64,000 nucleotides of DNA from Billgrantia bachuensis (GTDB lineage: Bacteria; Pseudomonadota; Gammaproteobacteria; Pseudomonadales; Halomonadaceae). Made by a program: the position numbers and the translations under genes. Shown here in pieces: positions 7,302 through 16,673 of the stretch. The notes under the pieces were generated by a model, which was not told the origin of the DNA, ran no database searches, and worked only from the letters and a program-made list of their open reading frames with translations. How positions within the stretch are numbered: the first letter of the stretch is position 1; every line of letters starts with the position of its first letter. Location of the stretch: assembly GCF_011742165.1 (NCBI RefSeq), contig NZ_JAAQTO010000018.1, positions 1 through 64,000 on the forward strand, given 5' to 3'.

Positions 7302-7952
7302 CTAACCGTTGATCACCACCCTGGTACCGATCCGCAGCCACGGATCCAGCGCGCGAATCTCCTCGTTGCTGACCGCCACGCAGCCTTCGGTCCAGTCGAA
7401 GCTGCGGTGGACGTCGGGGTCGCCGCGGCCCAGGCCGTGAATACCGATCAGCCCGCCCAGCGAGGTGGTATGCGGCGCCCGGCCATGGCGCGCGCGGTAA
7501 CTCTCGATGTACCAGTACTCCTGCGGCGTGATCCTGCCGAGCCGCAGCGCTTCCTCGGCGACCTGGACGTTGGGATAGTCGAAGCCGAAGAACAGCCCGA
7601 AGCGCGAGGCGCGGTTGATGCGGTCGACGCGGAACTCGCCCAGCGGCGTCATCGAGCTGCCCTTGGCCCGTAGCGGCGCCGCGCCGCCGGCACCGAAGGC
7701 CAGATGCTCGATACGGGTGACCACGGTCTCGCCGCGCATCACCCTGACCTGGCGGCTGCGCAGGTCGATGCTGAGCCAGACCTCGTCGGCGGTCAGCCCT
7801 TCGGGCATGGCCACCGCGTCCAGCACCTGCCAGAGCGTCGGCTGGCCGGCCTGCATGCCATCGAGAGAAGCGGGAAGATTGGCCTGTGCCGTCGGCCCGA
7901 ACGTCAAGAAGCCTGCCGTCAAGGCGGCAGCCTGGAAGAATGCCCTGTTCAT
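7302..7952 (-). CDS. L,D-transpeptidase family protein (YkuD domain), exported
   Basis: A 216-residue protein with a signal peptide (about 1-24, ending AQA) and a YkuD catalytic domain. The signature is present: His172 in IGIHG and the SxGC-like motif DWTEGCVAV with Cys191 as nucleophile. Such periplasmic enzymes form 3-3 peptidoglycan crosslinks or attach lipoproteins; this shorter architecture without LysM is common in YafK/ErfK-like proteins. It lies immediately beyond the selC boundary and is probably the first core gene to the right of the island. Confidence 0.85.
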   Translation of the reverse strand: MNRAFFQAAALTAGFLTFGPTAQANLPASLDGMQAGQPTLWQVLDAVAMPEGLTADEVWLSIDLRSRQVRVMRGETVVTRIEHLAFGAGGAAPLRAKGSSMTPLGEFRVDRINRASRFGLFFGFDYPNVQVAEEALRLGRITPQEYWYIESYRARHGRAPHTTSLGGLIGIHGLGRGDPDVHRSFDWTEGCVAVSNEEIRALDPWLRIGTRVVING

Positions 7953-8257
7953 GAGCCCCTGCCCCGTGCGTAATAGCGTTATATGCGTCGGCTTTGAGCC
8001 GATCGGTTATTCATGAGGCCTGCCGTGGCCCGCGCCACGATGATCGTGGCACGACTCCCTTCGACGGATGCTTCGCATGGCAAGGACATGAAAGAGCGCT
8101 CTGCGGCGCTCTTGGAGTTGGCCTTCGCTTCGGACCCATGGCCCGTCGGCGCGGCCGCCGGCCGGACCATGAGACGCATGAGTCGAATATAGCACAGGGC
8201 GATTAAGGTGGAAGGGGGAGCGCGCCTGGTATCGTTGAAAAACGTGATCCCAACGGC
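7953..8257. other. Intergenic region
   Basis: Roughly 305 bases between the L,D-transpeptidase start and the end of the formate dehydrogenase operon. It contains a short perfect palindrome (GCCACGAT-G-ATCGTGGC, 8034-8050). No credible gene or RNA is seen. Confidence 0.4.
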
Positions 8258-8500
8258 TCAGGCGCTCGCCGGACGAGCATCTGCCTGGCTCTGAGCCAGC
8301 TGCTCGATGGCCTGCCTGGCCAGAGGAGAAAGCTGGCTGCCGTCCTCGCGCAGGTAGTCGATGATCTGGTGCTTCATGCTGCGAGCCCAGAACTTCTTCA
8401 GGTGGGTATGGATGCGTTCGGCGGCGTCCGCGTAATGCGCATTGTTGATGGCGATCTGGTTCGCCATGTGGATCAGGGTGTCGAGCTGGCTGCGGCTCAT
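8258..8500 (-). CDS. fdsD: NAD-dependent formate dehydrogenase delta subunit
   Basis: An 80-residue protein matching the FdsD family: the N-terminal LIHMANQIAINNAH segment and the KFWARSMKHQI region are characteristic. It is a small accessory subunit of soluble molybdenum NAD-dependent formate dehydrogenase. The ATG at 8500 has GGAGG 11 bases upstream and is preferred over an in-frame codon at 8524 that would overlap fdhD. It is the last gene of the fdsG-fdsB-fdsA-fdhD-fdsD operon, seven bases after fdhD. Confidence 0.9.
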   Translation of the reverse strand: MSRSQLDTLIHMANQIAINNAHYADAAERIHTHLKKFWARSMKHQIIDYLREDGSQLSPLARQAIEQLAQSQADARPASA

Positions 8501-8507
8501 GATGACA

Positions 8508-9332
8508 TCAACCTCCGCTGGCATGGGCTGCCGGCGCTGTCTCGGCGGCCGGCTGATGATAGATGACGTGGCGCCCCGGGCGGGCGAAACCGACCAGCTT
8601 CAGGCCCGACTGGCGCGCCTGCTCGATGGCAAGCGAGGTAGACGCCGATACCGCGACCAGGCAGCCGATGCCGGCGCTGGCACTCTTCTGCACCATCTCG
8701 TAGCTGGCCCGACTGGAAACGAGTACGAAGCCATGGTGCGGGTCGAAACGACGCTTCAGCATGGCGCCGATCAACTTGTCCAGCGCGTTGTGGCGACCTA
8801 CGTCCTCGCGCGCCAGCAGTATCTGTCCGTCGAGGTCGCACCAGGCCGCGCCGTGGGTGGCACCGGTCTCGCGCTGCAGCGGTTGATGCCACTTCAAGGC
8901 GTCCAATGCATGCTGGATGGCAGCATCTTCTACCCTCGGTGCCGTCACTGAAGCCACCGGGCGAATGGCCTGTTCCAGCGACTCGGTACCGCACAGGCCG
9001 CAGCCGGTGCGGCCCGCCAGGCTACGGCGGCGCTGCTTGAGCTCCATGAAGCGCTGGGCAGCGATATCGAGGTGCACGGCAATGCCGGCGGCTTCCTCCC
9101 GCACCTCGATACCGTAGAGCTCCTCGGGCGCCTCGAGGATCCCCTCGGTAAAGCTGAAGCCGAGGGCGAAATCCTCCAGGTCGGCGGGCGTGGCCATCAT
9201 TACGGCATGCGAGATGCCGTTGTAGACCAGCGCCACCGGTGTCTCCACCGCGATGCTGTCCTCCAACCTCTCGGCACTGCCGTCCCGGCGCACATCCACC
9301 GGGGCTTGGCAGTGGCTGGGGTCGTCACTCAT
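8508..9332 (-). CDS. fdhD: Formate dehydrogenase accessory sulfurtransferase FdhD
   Basis: A 274-residue FdhD/FdsC protein. It transfers sulfur from the cysteine desulfurase to the molybdenum cofactor, which formate dehydrogenase needs for activity. The conserved CGLCG motif (Cys111, Cys114) is present, as are the GATHGAAW and REDVGRHNALDKLIG family motifs. The start at 9332 (ATG, GGAG upstream) overlaps fdsA by eight bases and is preferred over the frame extending to 9377. It is part of the fds operon. Confidence 0.95.
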   Translation of the reverse strand: MSDDPSHCQAPVDVRRDGSAERLEDSIAVETPVALVYNGISHAVMMATPADLEDFALGFSFTEGILEAPEELYGIEVREEAAGIAVHLDIAAQRFMELKQRRRSLAGRTGCGLCGTESLEQAIRPVASVTAPRVEDAAIQHALDALKWHQPLQRETGATHGAAWCDLDGQILLAREDVGRHNALDKLIGAMLKRRFDPHHGFVLVSSRASYEMVQKSASAGIGCLVAVSASTSLAIEQARQSGLKLVGFARPGRHVIYHQPAAETAPAAHASGG

Positions 9333-12225
9333 TCGCACGCTCCGCTGAGGGCTGCTTGCCCGCTGCGTCTTTGCCACCGCGCAGCAACTCGAGCTGCAGC
9401 CGGTCGAAACTCTGGAACTGGCGTTGCCAGGTAGACGGCTGGCTGACCTTCTCGACCTGCACGGCGGTCACCTTGTACTCCGGGCAGTTGGTCGCCCAGT
9501 CGGAGCTGTCTGTGGTAATCACGTTGGCCCCGCTGCCCGGGTGGTGGAAGGTAGTGTAGACCACCCCCGGCGGCATGCGGTCGCTGACCCGGGCGCGCAG
9601 TACCGTCTGGCCGGCACGGCTGGTGATGCCGACCCAGTCGCCGTCGCGCACGCCGCGCAGCTCGGCGTCGGTGGGATGCAGCTCGAGCACATCCTCGTCG
9701 TGCCAGGCCTGGTTGTCGGTGCGCCGAGTCTGGGCGCCGACGTTGTACTGGGAGAGGATGCGCCCGGTGGTCAGCAACAGCGGGAAGCGACGGTTGGAGC
9801 GCTCCTCGCTCGCCACGTAGTCGGTGATGGCGAACTGGCCGAGACCGATGGGAAAGTCTTCGATGTGCATGGTCGGCATGCCCTTCGGGTACGCCTCGTT
9901 GCATGGCCACTGGATGCTGCCCAGCTCGTCGAGCCGCGCGTAGCTGACGCCGGTGAAGCTCGGCGTGAGGGTGGCGATCTCGTCCATGATCTGCGCCGGA
10001 TGGTCGTAGTGCATGGGGTAGCCCAGTGCATTGGCCAGATCCACGGTCACTTCCCAGTCCTGCTTGCCGGCCAGCGGTGGCATCACCTTGCGTACCCGGT
10101 TGATGCGCCGCTCGGCGTTGGTAAAGGTGCCGTCCTTCTCCAGGAAGGAGGAACCCGGCAGCAGCACGTGGGCGAACTTGGCCGTCTCGTTGAGGAAGAT
10201 GTCCTGCACGATCAGGCACTCCAGCGAGCGCAGCGCCAGCTCGACGTGCTGGGTGTTGGGGTCGGACTGGGCGATGTCCTCGCCCTGTACGTAGAGCGCC
10301 TTGAATTCACCGGAGACGGCGGCATCGAACATGTTGGGGATGCGCAGCCCCGGCTCGTCGTCGATGGGAACTCCCCAGGCTGCCTCGAAGCGTTCGCGCA
10401 CGGCGGGATCGCTGACGTGCTGATAGCCCGGCAGTTCGTGGGGGAAGGAGCCCATGTCGCAGGAGCCCTGGACGTTGTTCTGCCCGCGCAGCGGGTTGAC
10501 ACCCACCCCTTCGCGACCGATGTTGCCGGTGGCAAGCGCCAGATTGGCGATACCCATCACCATGCTCGAGCCCTGGCTGTGCTCGGTGACGCCGAGACCG
10601 TAGTAGATCGCGCCGTTGGCTGCGTTGGCGTAGGTACGCGCGGCACGGCGCACCTGCTCGGCGGGCACGCCGGTAATCGCCTCGACGTTCTCCGGCGAGT
10701 GGCGCTCCTCGAGGATGAATTCGCGCCAGGCCTGGTAGCCCGACTCGTCGCAGCGCTTGGCGATGAACTCACGATCCTCCAGCCCCTCGCTGATCACCAC
10801 GTGGGCCAGGGCGTTGACCATCGCCACGTTGGTGCCGGGGCGTAGGGCGAGGTGCTGGGCACCGCGATGATGCGGCGTCTTGAGCAGGTCGATGCGCCGC
10901 GGGTCGACGACGATCAGCTCGGCGCCCTGGCGCAGACGTTTGCGCATCTGTGAGGCAAACACCGGGTGGGCGTCGGTGGGGTTGGCGCCGATGACGACGA
11001 TGGCATCGGCCTTCATCACCGAGTCGAAGGTCTGGGTGCCGGCGGACTCGCCCAGCGTCGCCTTGAGGCCGAAGCCGGTGGGCGAATGGCACACCCGCGC
11101 GCAGGTATCGGTGTTGTTGTTGCGAAAGGCCGCGCGCACCAGCTTCTGCACCAGGTAGGTCTCCTCGTTGGTGCAGCGCGACGAGGTGATGCCGCCGATG
11201 CTCTCGCGGCCATATTTGGCCTGGATCGCCTTGAGCCGCTCGGCGGCGAAGGTGATCGCCTCTTCCCAGCCCACCTCGCGCCAGGGCTGGTCGATCGACT
11301 CGCGAATCATCGGCGTCTTCAGCCGATCCGGATGGGTGGCGTAGCCGAAGGCGAAGCGGCCCTTGACGCAGGAGTGGCCGTGGTTGGCGTCGCCGCCCTT
11401 GTACGGCACCATGCGCACCACCCGGTCGCCCTGCATCTCGGCCTTGAACGAGCAACCCACGCCGCAGTACGCGCAGGTGGTGATCACGCTGTGCTCCGGC
11501 TGGCCCTGTTCGATCACCGATTTCTCCATCAGCGTCGAGGTCGGGCAGGCCTGCACGCAGGCGCCGCAAGAGACGCACTCGGAGTCCATGAAGGCTTCGC
11601 TCTGCCCGGCGGCGACCTTGGAGTCGAAGCCGCGCCCCTCGATGGTGAGGGCGAAGGTGCCCTGTACCTCATTGCAGGCACGCACGCAGCGCGAGCAGAC
11701 GATGCACTTGCTGGGGTCGAAGCTGAAGTAGGGATTGGAGTCGTCGGTCTCGGCCGCCAGATGGTTGTCGCCATCGAAGCCATAGCGAACCTCGCGCAGG
11801 CCCACCGCGCCGGCCATGTCCTGCAGCTCGCAGTCGCCGTTGGCCGGGCAGGTCAGGCAGTCCAGCGGGTGGTCGGAGATGTAGAGTTCCATCACGTTGC
11901 GCCGCAGCTTGGCGAGCCGCGAGTTCTGCGTGGTGACCTTCATTCCGTTCTCGACCGGCGTGGTGCAGGAGGCCGGCAGTCCGCGCTTGCCCTCGATCTG
12001 CACCGCGCACAGGCGACAGGAGCCGAACGCCTCGAGGTTGTCCGAGGCGCACAGCTTGGGAATATTGATATCGGCCAGGGCCGCGGCGCGCAGTACCGAG
12101 GTGCCCTCGGGCACTCTGATCTCGGTGCCGTCGATCTCGAGGCTGACGAGCGTCTCGGAGAGCCGCGCCGGGGTGCCGTAGTCGCGCTCCGGAGAGACGT
12201 GCTTGGGGTCGAAGTATTGCAACAT
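9325..12225 (-). CDS. fdsA: NAD-dependent formate dehydrogenase alpha subunit (Mo-bis-MGD)
   Basis: A 966-residue catalytic subunit oxidising formate to CO2 in the cytoplasm. In order: an N-terminal [2Fe-2S] domain (Cys59, 70, 73, 87), a His-Cys3 cluster (His119, Cys123, 126, 132), two ferredoxin-type [4Fe-4S] motifs (174-184, 217-227), the molybdopterin-oxidoreductase cluster (Cys251, 254, 258, 286), and the Mo-ligand Cys379 in ARVCHSPTG. Cysteine, not selenocysteine, is used. The ATG at 12225 follows GGAGGAGG; upstream codons to 12447 are out-of-family. Electrons pass to NAD via FdsBG. Here it would dispose of formate derived from betaine methyl groups. Confidence 0.97.
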   Translation of the reverse strand: MLQYFDPKHVSPERDYGTPARLSETLVSLEIDGTEIRVPEGTSVLRAAALADINIPKLCASDNLEAFGSCRLCAVQIEGKRGLPASCTTPVENGMKVTTQNSRLAKLRRNVMELYISDHPLDCLTCPANGDCELQDMAGAVGLREVRYGFDGDNHLAAETDDSNPYFSFDPSKCIVCSRCVRACNEVQGTFALTIEGRGFDSKVAAGQSEAFMDSECVSCGACVQACPTSTLMEKSVIEQGQPEHSVITTCAYCGVGCSFKAEMQGDRVVRMVPYKGGDANHGHSCVKGRFAFGYATHPDRLKTPMIRESIDQPWREVGWEEAITFAAERLKAIQAKYGRESIGGITSSRCTNEETYLVQKLVRAAFRNNNTDTCARVCHSPTGFGLKATLGESAGTQTFDSVMKADAIVVIGANPTDAHPVFASQMRKRLRQGAELIVVDPRRIDLLKTPHHRGAQHLALRPGTNVAMVNALAHVVISEGLEDREFIAKRCDESGYQAWREFILEERHSPENVEAITGVPAEQVRRAARTYANAANGAIYYGLGVTEHSQGSSMVMGIANLALATGNIGREGVGVNPLRGQNNVQGSCDMGSFPHELPGYQHVSDPAVRERFEAAWGVPIDDEPGLRIPNMFDAAVSGEFKALYVQGEDIAQSDPNTQHVELALRSLECLIVQDIFLNETAKFAHVLLPGSSFLEKDGTFTNAERRINRVRKVMPPLAGKQDWEVTVDLANALGYPMHYDHPAQIMDEIATLTPSFTGVSYARLDELGSIQWPCNEAYPKGMPTMHIEDFPIGLGQFAITDYVASEERSNRRFPLLLTTGRILSQYNVGAQTRRTDNQAWHDEDVLELHPTDAELRGVRDGDWVGITSRAGQTVLRARVSDRMPPGVVYTTFHHPGSGANVITTDSSDWATNCPEYKVTAVQVEKVSQPSTWQRQFQSFDRLQLELLRGGKDAAGKQPSAERANE

Positions 12226-12242
12226 GTCGTACCTCCTCCCGC

Positions 12243-13778
12243 TCAACGCTGCAGGTCGTCGGGAAAGTGTTTCATCACGCTCTGCACGGGGAAAGGCGTC
12301 ATGCCCCCCATGGCGCAGAGGGAGCCGTCCACCATGGTCTCGCACAGGTCGCCCAGCAGCGCGAGGTTGGCCTCGCGGTTGTCGCCCGCGCGGATGCGGT
12401 CGATCACCTCGACGCCACGCACCGCGCCGATGCGGCAGGGAGTGCACTTGCCACAGGATTCCACGCTACAGAACTCCATGGCGAAGCGCGCCTGTTCGGC
12501 CATGTCCACCGTGTCGTCGAACATCACCACGCCGCCGTGGCCGACCCCCGCGCCGACTTCGGCGAAGGCTTCGTAGTCGAGCGGCAGGTCCCACTGGCTT
12601 TCGGGCAGGTAGGCGCACAGCGGGCCGCCCACCTGCACCGCGCGCAGCGGGCGTTCGCTTGCGGTGCCGCCACCGAAGTCCTCCATCAGCTCGCGCAGGG
12701 TGTTACCGAAGGCGAGCTCCACCAGCCCGCCGCGCTTGACGTTGCCGGCCAGCTGCAATGCCAGCGTGCCCCGCGAGCGGCCCATGCCGTAGTCGGCGTA
12801 GGCCTGCCCGCCTCGGCTAAGGATGAAGGGCACCGCGGCCAGCGACAGCACGTTGTTGACCACGGTGGGCTGGCCGAACAGCCCCTCGAGCGCCGGCAGC
12901 GGCGGCTTGAAGCGCACCATGCCGCGCTTGCCCTCGAGGCTCTCGAGCAGCGAGGTCTCCTCGCCGCAGATGTAGGCGCCGGCGCCGAGTCGCACCTCGA
13001 GGTCGAAGCGCCGGCCACTGCCCAGGATGTCGGCGCCGAGATAGCCGGCGGCCTCGGCGCGGGCGATCGCCTCATTGAAGATCTCGTGTGCCAGCGGGTA
13101 TTCCGAACGCAGGTAGACATAGCCCTGGGTGGCGCCCACGGCCAGGCCGGCGATGGCCATGCCCTCGATCAGCAGGTAGGGGTCGCACTCCATCACCAGG
13201 CGATCGGCGAAGGTGCCGGAGTCGCCCTCGTCGGCGTTGCACACGATGTACTTCTGTTCGGCCGGGGCACCGAGCACGGTCTGCCACTTGATGCCGGTGG
13301 GAAACGCCGCCCCGCCACGGCCGCGCAGCCCGGAGGCCTTGACCTCGTCGACGATGGCCTGAGGCTCGAGCCCCAGGGCACGGCGCAGACCGCGGAAGCC
13401 GTCATGCGCACAGTAGTCGTCGATGGAGAGCGGGTCGGTGACGCCGATGCGCGAGAAGGTCAGGCGCTGCTGGGCCTGCAGGTAGGGAATCGACTCGGTC
13501 GGCCCCTGACAGAGGGCGGGCATGTTGCTGCCTTCGAGCAGCCCGGCGTCGAACAGGCCGGCCACGTCGCCGGGTTCGACCGGCCCGTAAGCGATGCGCC
13601 CCGCGGCGGTCTCGACCTCGACCAGCGGCTCCAGCCAGAACAGCCCGCGCGAGCCGTTACGCACCAACTCGATCTCGACACCGCGTGCGGCCGCCTCCGC
13701 CTCAATCTGTGCCGCGACCTCGTCGGCGCCGAGCGCGAGCGCCGTGGTCTCGCGAGGCACGAAGATCCTGACGCTCAT
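12243..13778 (-). CDS. fdsB: NAD-dependent formate dehydrogenase beta subunit (NuoF-like)
   Basis: A 511-residue diaphorase subunit with an N-terminal thioredoxin-like region and a NuoF-like domain binding FMN and NAD. The glycine-rich GLRGRGGAAFPTG loop, the FADRLVMECDPYLLIEG region and the [4Fe-4S] motif SCGKCTPCRIG are visible. It takes electrons from FdsA and reduces NAD+. Its start shares one base with the fdsG stop (TGATG), indicating translational coupling. It is followed by fdsA after 17 bases. Confidence 0.96.
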   Translation of the reverse strand: MSVRIFVPRETTALALGADEVAAQIEAEAAARGVEIELVRNGSRGLFWLEPLVEVETAAGRIAYGPVEPGDVAGLFDAGLLEGSNMPALCQGPTESIPYLQAQQRLTFSRIGVTDPLSIDDYCAHDGFRGLRRALGLEPQAIVDEVKASGLRGRGGAAFPTGIKWQTVLGAPAEQKYIVCNADEGDSGTFADRLVMECDPYLLIEGMAIAGLAVGATQGYVYLRSEYPLAHEIFNEAIARAEAAGYLGADILGSGRRFDLEVRLGAGAYICGEETSLLESLEGKRGMVRFKPPLPALEGLFGQPTVVNNVLSLAAVPFILSRGGQAYADYGMGRSRGTLALQLAGNVKRGGLVELAFGNTLRELMEDFGGGTASERPLRAVQVGGPLCAYLPESQWDLPLDYEAFAEVGAGVGHGGVVMFDDTVDMAEQARFAMEFCSVESCGKCTPCRIGAVRGVEVIDRIRAGDNREANLALLGDLCETMVDGSLCAMGGMTPFPVQSVMKHFPDDLQR

Positions 13779-14275
13779 CAGCTCACCTCCAGCACTTGTG
13801 TGGTCATCTCGTCGACCAGTAGGTCGAGCTTTTGGGGCGTTACGCGACCGTAGATACGGTCGCCGATGCGCAGCGACGGGCCGCAGGCACAGTTGCCCAG
13901 GCAGTAGACCGGCTCAAGGGTGATCTCGCGATCGGCGGTGGTCTGGTGGTAGTCGATGCCGAGCACTTCCCGCGCGTGCATCTCCAGCGCCCGCGAACCG
14001 CGTGCCTGGCACGCCTCGGCGCGGCAGATCTGCAGCACATGGCGCCCCGGTGGCGCGGTGCGAAAGTGATGATAGAAACTGATCACGCCGTGCACCTCGG
14101 CACGGGTCAGCTGCAGCGATTCGGCAATGATCGGTACCGCCTCGTGCGGGACGTGGCCGCAGCGGTCCTGGATCGCATGCAGGATGGGAAGCAGGGCCCC
14201 GGGCTTGTGTTTCAGGGCGTCGATCTCGTCCCGAACCAGTTGGGGAGTCCATGGTTGGAAGGTACTGTTGAACAT
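13778..14275 (-). CDS. fdsG: NAD-dependent formate dehydrogenase gamma subunit (NuoE-like)
   Basis: A 165-residue NuoE-family [2Fe-2S] subunit. Cluster cysteines lie in QICRAEACQARGS and CLGNCACGPS. It joins FdsB to form the NADH-reducing module. As the first gene of the operon it is transcribed from the region 14276-14470, shared with the divergent regulator gene. Confidence 0.94.
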   Translation of the reverse strand: MFNSTFQPWTPQLVRDEIDALKHKPGALLPILHAIQDRCGHVPHEAVPIIAESLQLTRAEVHGVISFYHHFRTAPPGRHVLQICRAEACQARGSRALEMHAREVLGIDYHQTTADREITLEPVYCLGNCACGPSLRIGDRIYGRVTPQKLDLLVDEMTTQVLEVS

Positions 14276-14470
14276 GGCCTGGCCTCGAAGCGAACGTATG
14301 GGCGCGTATTCCTGCGTCGGTACGTTCGAAGCTGCTAGTTATGGTCTGGTTATGTACTACAGTGCATATATTGGTTAAGGTGCCTGCAGTATCACTTACT
14401 CGTGCATACCTGTACGTACTTGTGAAAGTAGCAGCACTGCTTCTGTTTCGAAATATGAAAAACACAGCAT
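14276..14470. promoter_or_regulatory. Divergent promoter region, fds operon / regulator
   Basis: 195 bases separate fdsG from the divergent regulator. GTGCATA occurs twice in the same orientation (14362-14368 and 14402-14408), alongside a GTAC-rich stretch (TGTACGTACTTG, 14411-14422). These are plausible binding sites for the divergently encoded regulator, by position only. Confidence 0.4.
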
Positions 14471-15544
14471 ATGAAACGCATTCGAATCGAGCCGGCCTGG
14501 TCGTTCACCGACGAGGCGGGTAACCGCCTGGATCCACAGCTTTTCGGGCTGCTGCAGGGCATCCATCGCAGCGGCAAGCTGACCGAGGCCGCCGCCGAGG
14601 CCGGCATCTCTTATCGCCACGCCTGGAACCTCCTCAACAAATGGGCGGATTTCTTCGGCGCCGCTCTGGTGGAAATGCAGAAGGGACGCGGCGCACGGCT
14701 CTCGCCGCTGGGCGACAAACTGCTGTGGGCGCGCCAGCGGGTGGCCGCCCGGCTCGGCCCGCAGCTCGAGAGCCTGGGCTCGGAGCTCAACCTCGAACTG
14801 CAACAGTTGTTCGAAGGCGTCGAGCCGGTACTGCGCGTGCACGCCAGCCACGGCTACGCGGTGGCGCTGTTGCCCCGGTTCGCCAGCGATTTCCAGCTCG
14901 ACCTGCAGTACTGCAGCCCTCAGGAGGCGCTGGCCGCGCTGAATCGCGGCGCCTGCGACGTGGCCGGTTACCACATGCCGACCTCGGCGACCCGCGGCCC
15001 GCTGATGCAGGGCTACCGCCGCCAGCTGCGCCCGCGCAGCCACTGCATCATCCGCTTCATCACGCGCTCCCAAGGGCTCATGGTGAGGCCGGGTAATCCC
15101 AAGGGTATCGCCGGCCTGGCCGATCTGCCACGTGGCGATGTGCGCTTCATCAACCGCCAGAAGGCATCGGGCACGCGGGCGCTGCTCGACATTCTGCTGC
15201 GCGACGCCGGGCTCTCGTCGCAGCGAATCCCCGGCTTCGAGCTGGAGGAGTACACTCACTCCGCAGTGGCCGCCTACATCGCCGCCGGCATGGCCGACGT
15301 CGGCTTCGGCGTCGAGGCCGCCGCGCATCAGTTCGGCCTGGCCTTCCTGCCCCTGGCCCAGGAGCACTACCTGCTGGTATGCCAGCGCCGGAGCCTTGCC
15401 GACCCCAGCGTCAAGCGCCTGCTGGAGATGATCCGCAGCGAGCCGTTCCTGCAAGCCGTCAGCGAGCTGCCCGGTTACTCGCCGAATCGCTGCGGCGAGG
15501 TATGCAGCGTCGACAAGTTGTTCGACGAGGCAGGGAACGCCTGA
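14471..15544 (+). CDS. FdsR-like transcriptional regulator (ModE-type HTH + periplasmic-binding-like domain)
   Basis: A 357-residue regulator with an N-terminal LysR/ModE-type winged helix (GLLQGIHRSGKLTEAAAEAGISYRHAWNLL) and a C-terminal substrate-binding-protein-like domain of the PBP_like_2 kind (KASGTRALLDILL; THSAVAAYIAAGMADVGFGVEAAA). This architecture is typical of the regulator beside fds operons, which may sense molybdate, formate or molybdopterin status. It is divergent from fdsG, so control of the fds operon is likely. Effector identity is not visible in sequence. Confidence 0.85.
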   Translation: MKRIRIEPAWSFTDEAGNRLDPQLFGLLQGIHRSGKLTEAAAEAGISYRHAWNLLNKWADFFGAALVEMQKGRGARLSPLGDKLLWARQRVAARLGPQLESLGSELNLELQQLFEGVEPVLRVHASHGYAVALLPRFASDFQLDLQYCSPQEALAALNRGACDVAGYHMPTSATRGPLMQGYRRQLRPRSHCIIRFITRSQGLMVRPGNPKGIAGLADLPRGDVRFINRQKASGTRALLDILLRDAGLSSQRIPGFELEEYTHSAVAAYIAAGMADVGFGVEAAAHQFGLAFLPLAQEHYLLVCQRRSLADPSVKRLLEMIRSEPFLQAVSELPGYSPNRCGEVCSVDKLFDEAGNA

Positions 15545-15566
15545 GCCTCGCCGGGCCGGGCCGGCG

Positions 15567-16673
15567 TCAGTAGTCGACCACCACGTTGCCCAGCGGCTTG
15601 CTGCAACAGGAGAGTATGTAACCCTCCTCGACATCCTCATCGGTAATCCCGCCGTTGTGCTCCATGTCCACCTGGCCGGACTTGAGCCCCACTCGGCACG
15701 TGCCGCAGATGCCCATACCGCAGGCCTTGGGAATGTGCAGGCCCAGCTTGGCGGCGGCGGCGTGCACCGTCTCGCCCGGCTGAATGCGCACGCTCTTGCC
15801 CGAGCCAGAGAACTCGACGCTGAGCATGTCGGCGACATCGATCTCCTCGGCCTCTGCCTCGGCCTGTTCGGCCAGCTCCAGCACATCCTCTCGCACATCC
15901 AGCGGTGTGGCGCCAAAGGACTCCTCATGGTAGTGGCTCATGTCGAAGCCGTTGTCCCGCAGGATGCGCTTGATCGCGTTCATGTAGGGTGTAGGGCCGC
16001 AGCAGAAGATCTCCCGATCTAGGAAATCGGGTGCCATTAGCTCCAGCATCGGCTGGGTCAGATATCCGCGATAGCCGGCCCAGGCCTCGCCAACATCGTC
16101 CTTTTTCTCGCAAACGATATGCAGCTTGAACTCTGGAATGCGCGAGAACATGTGCACCAGTTCGCGATGGTAGATGACGTCACGCGGAGCACGGGCGCTG
16201 TGGATGAACTCGACGTCGACGCTGGCGTTGGTGTCGAAGAACCAGCGGGTCATCGACATCAAAGGGGTGATGCCCACGCCGCCGGAGAGGAACAGCACCT
16301 TGTCGGCGGGAAAGTCGATCGAGTTGAAGTTGCCCACCGGACCGTGCACCGCCAGCTCGTCGCCGACGTTCATGTTGTCGTGTAACCAGTTGGATACCTT
16401 CCCGCCGGGCACCCGCTTAACGGTGATCGAGAAGCTGTAGGGGATCGATGGCGAACTGGAGATCGTGTAAGAGCGCATGATCGGTTCGCCATCGATCTCC
16501 AGCTCCAGGGTCACGAACTGCCCCGGCTTGAAGAAGAACAGCACCGGCTGCTCGGCCATGAAGCAGAAGGTGCGGACGTCCCAGGTTTCCTGGATCACCT
16601 TGACGCAGCGCACCAAGTGGCGGCCATTGGTCCAGGTCTGGGTCGTGACGGGGTTGAGAAAGTTCATGGTCAT
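15567..16673 (-). CDS. gbcB: Glycine betaine monooxygenase reductase subunit GbcB
   Basis: A 368-residue ferredoxin-NAD(P)H reductase. An N-terminal FAD domain (RSYTISSSPS), a NAD-binding domain (LSGGVGITPLMSM; FCCGPTPYMNAI) and a C-terminal plant-type [2Fe-2S] domain (CGMGICGTCRVG...CC) are present. It passes electrons to the Rieske oxygenase GbcA, which removes a methyl group from glycine betaine, giving dimethylglycine and formaldehyde. The ATG at 16673 starts MTMNFLNP; the frame continues upstream to 17087 but that part is out-of-family. It is divergent from gbcA, as in pseudomonads where the two are adjacent. Confidence 0.92.
   Translation of the reverse strand: MTMNFLNPVTTQTWTNGRHLVRCVKVIQETWDVRTFCFMAEQPVLFFFKPGQFVTLELEIDGEPIMRSYTISSSPSIPYSFSITVKRVPGGKVSNWLHDNMNVGDELAVHGPVGNFNSIDFPADKVLFLSGGVGITPLMSMTRWFFDTNASVDVEFIHSARAPRDVIYHRELVHMFSRIPEFKLHIVCEKKDDVGEAWAGYRGYLTQPMLELMAPDFLDREIFCCGPTPYMNAIKRILRDNGFDMSHYHEESFGATPLDVREDVLELAEQAEAEAEEIDVADMLSVEFSGSGKSVRIQPGETVHAAAAKLGLHIPKACGMGICGTCRVGLKSGQVDMEHNGGITDEDVEEGYILSCCSKPLGNVVVDY

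Noticed and set aside
10965..11215. Selenocysteine codon in fdsA suggested by the nearby selC fragment
   Set aside because: The Mo-ligand codon translates as Cys in ARVCHSPTG, and the frame has no internal TGA.
9424..13853. Long plus-strand open frames (for example 473, 536 and 528 codons) opposite the fds genes
   Set aside because: They are antisense shadows of high-GC genes fdsA and fdsB: composition is abnormal (His/Gly/Ala/Arg-rich) and no motif or ribosome-binding site supports them.
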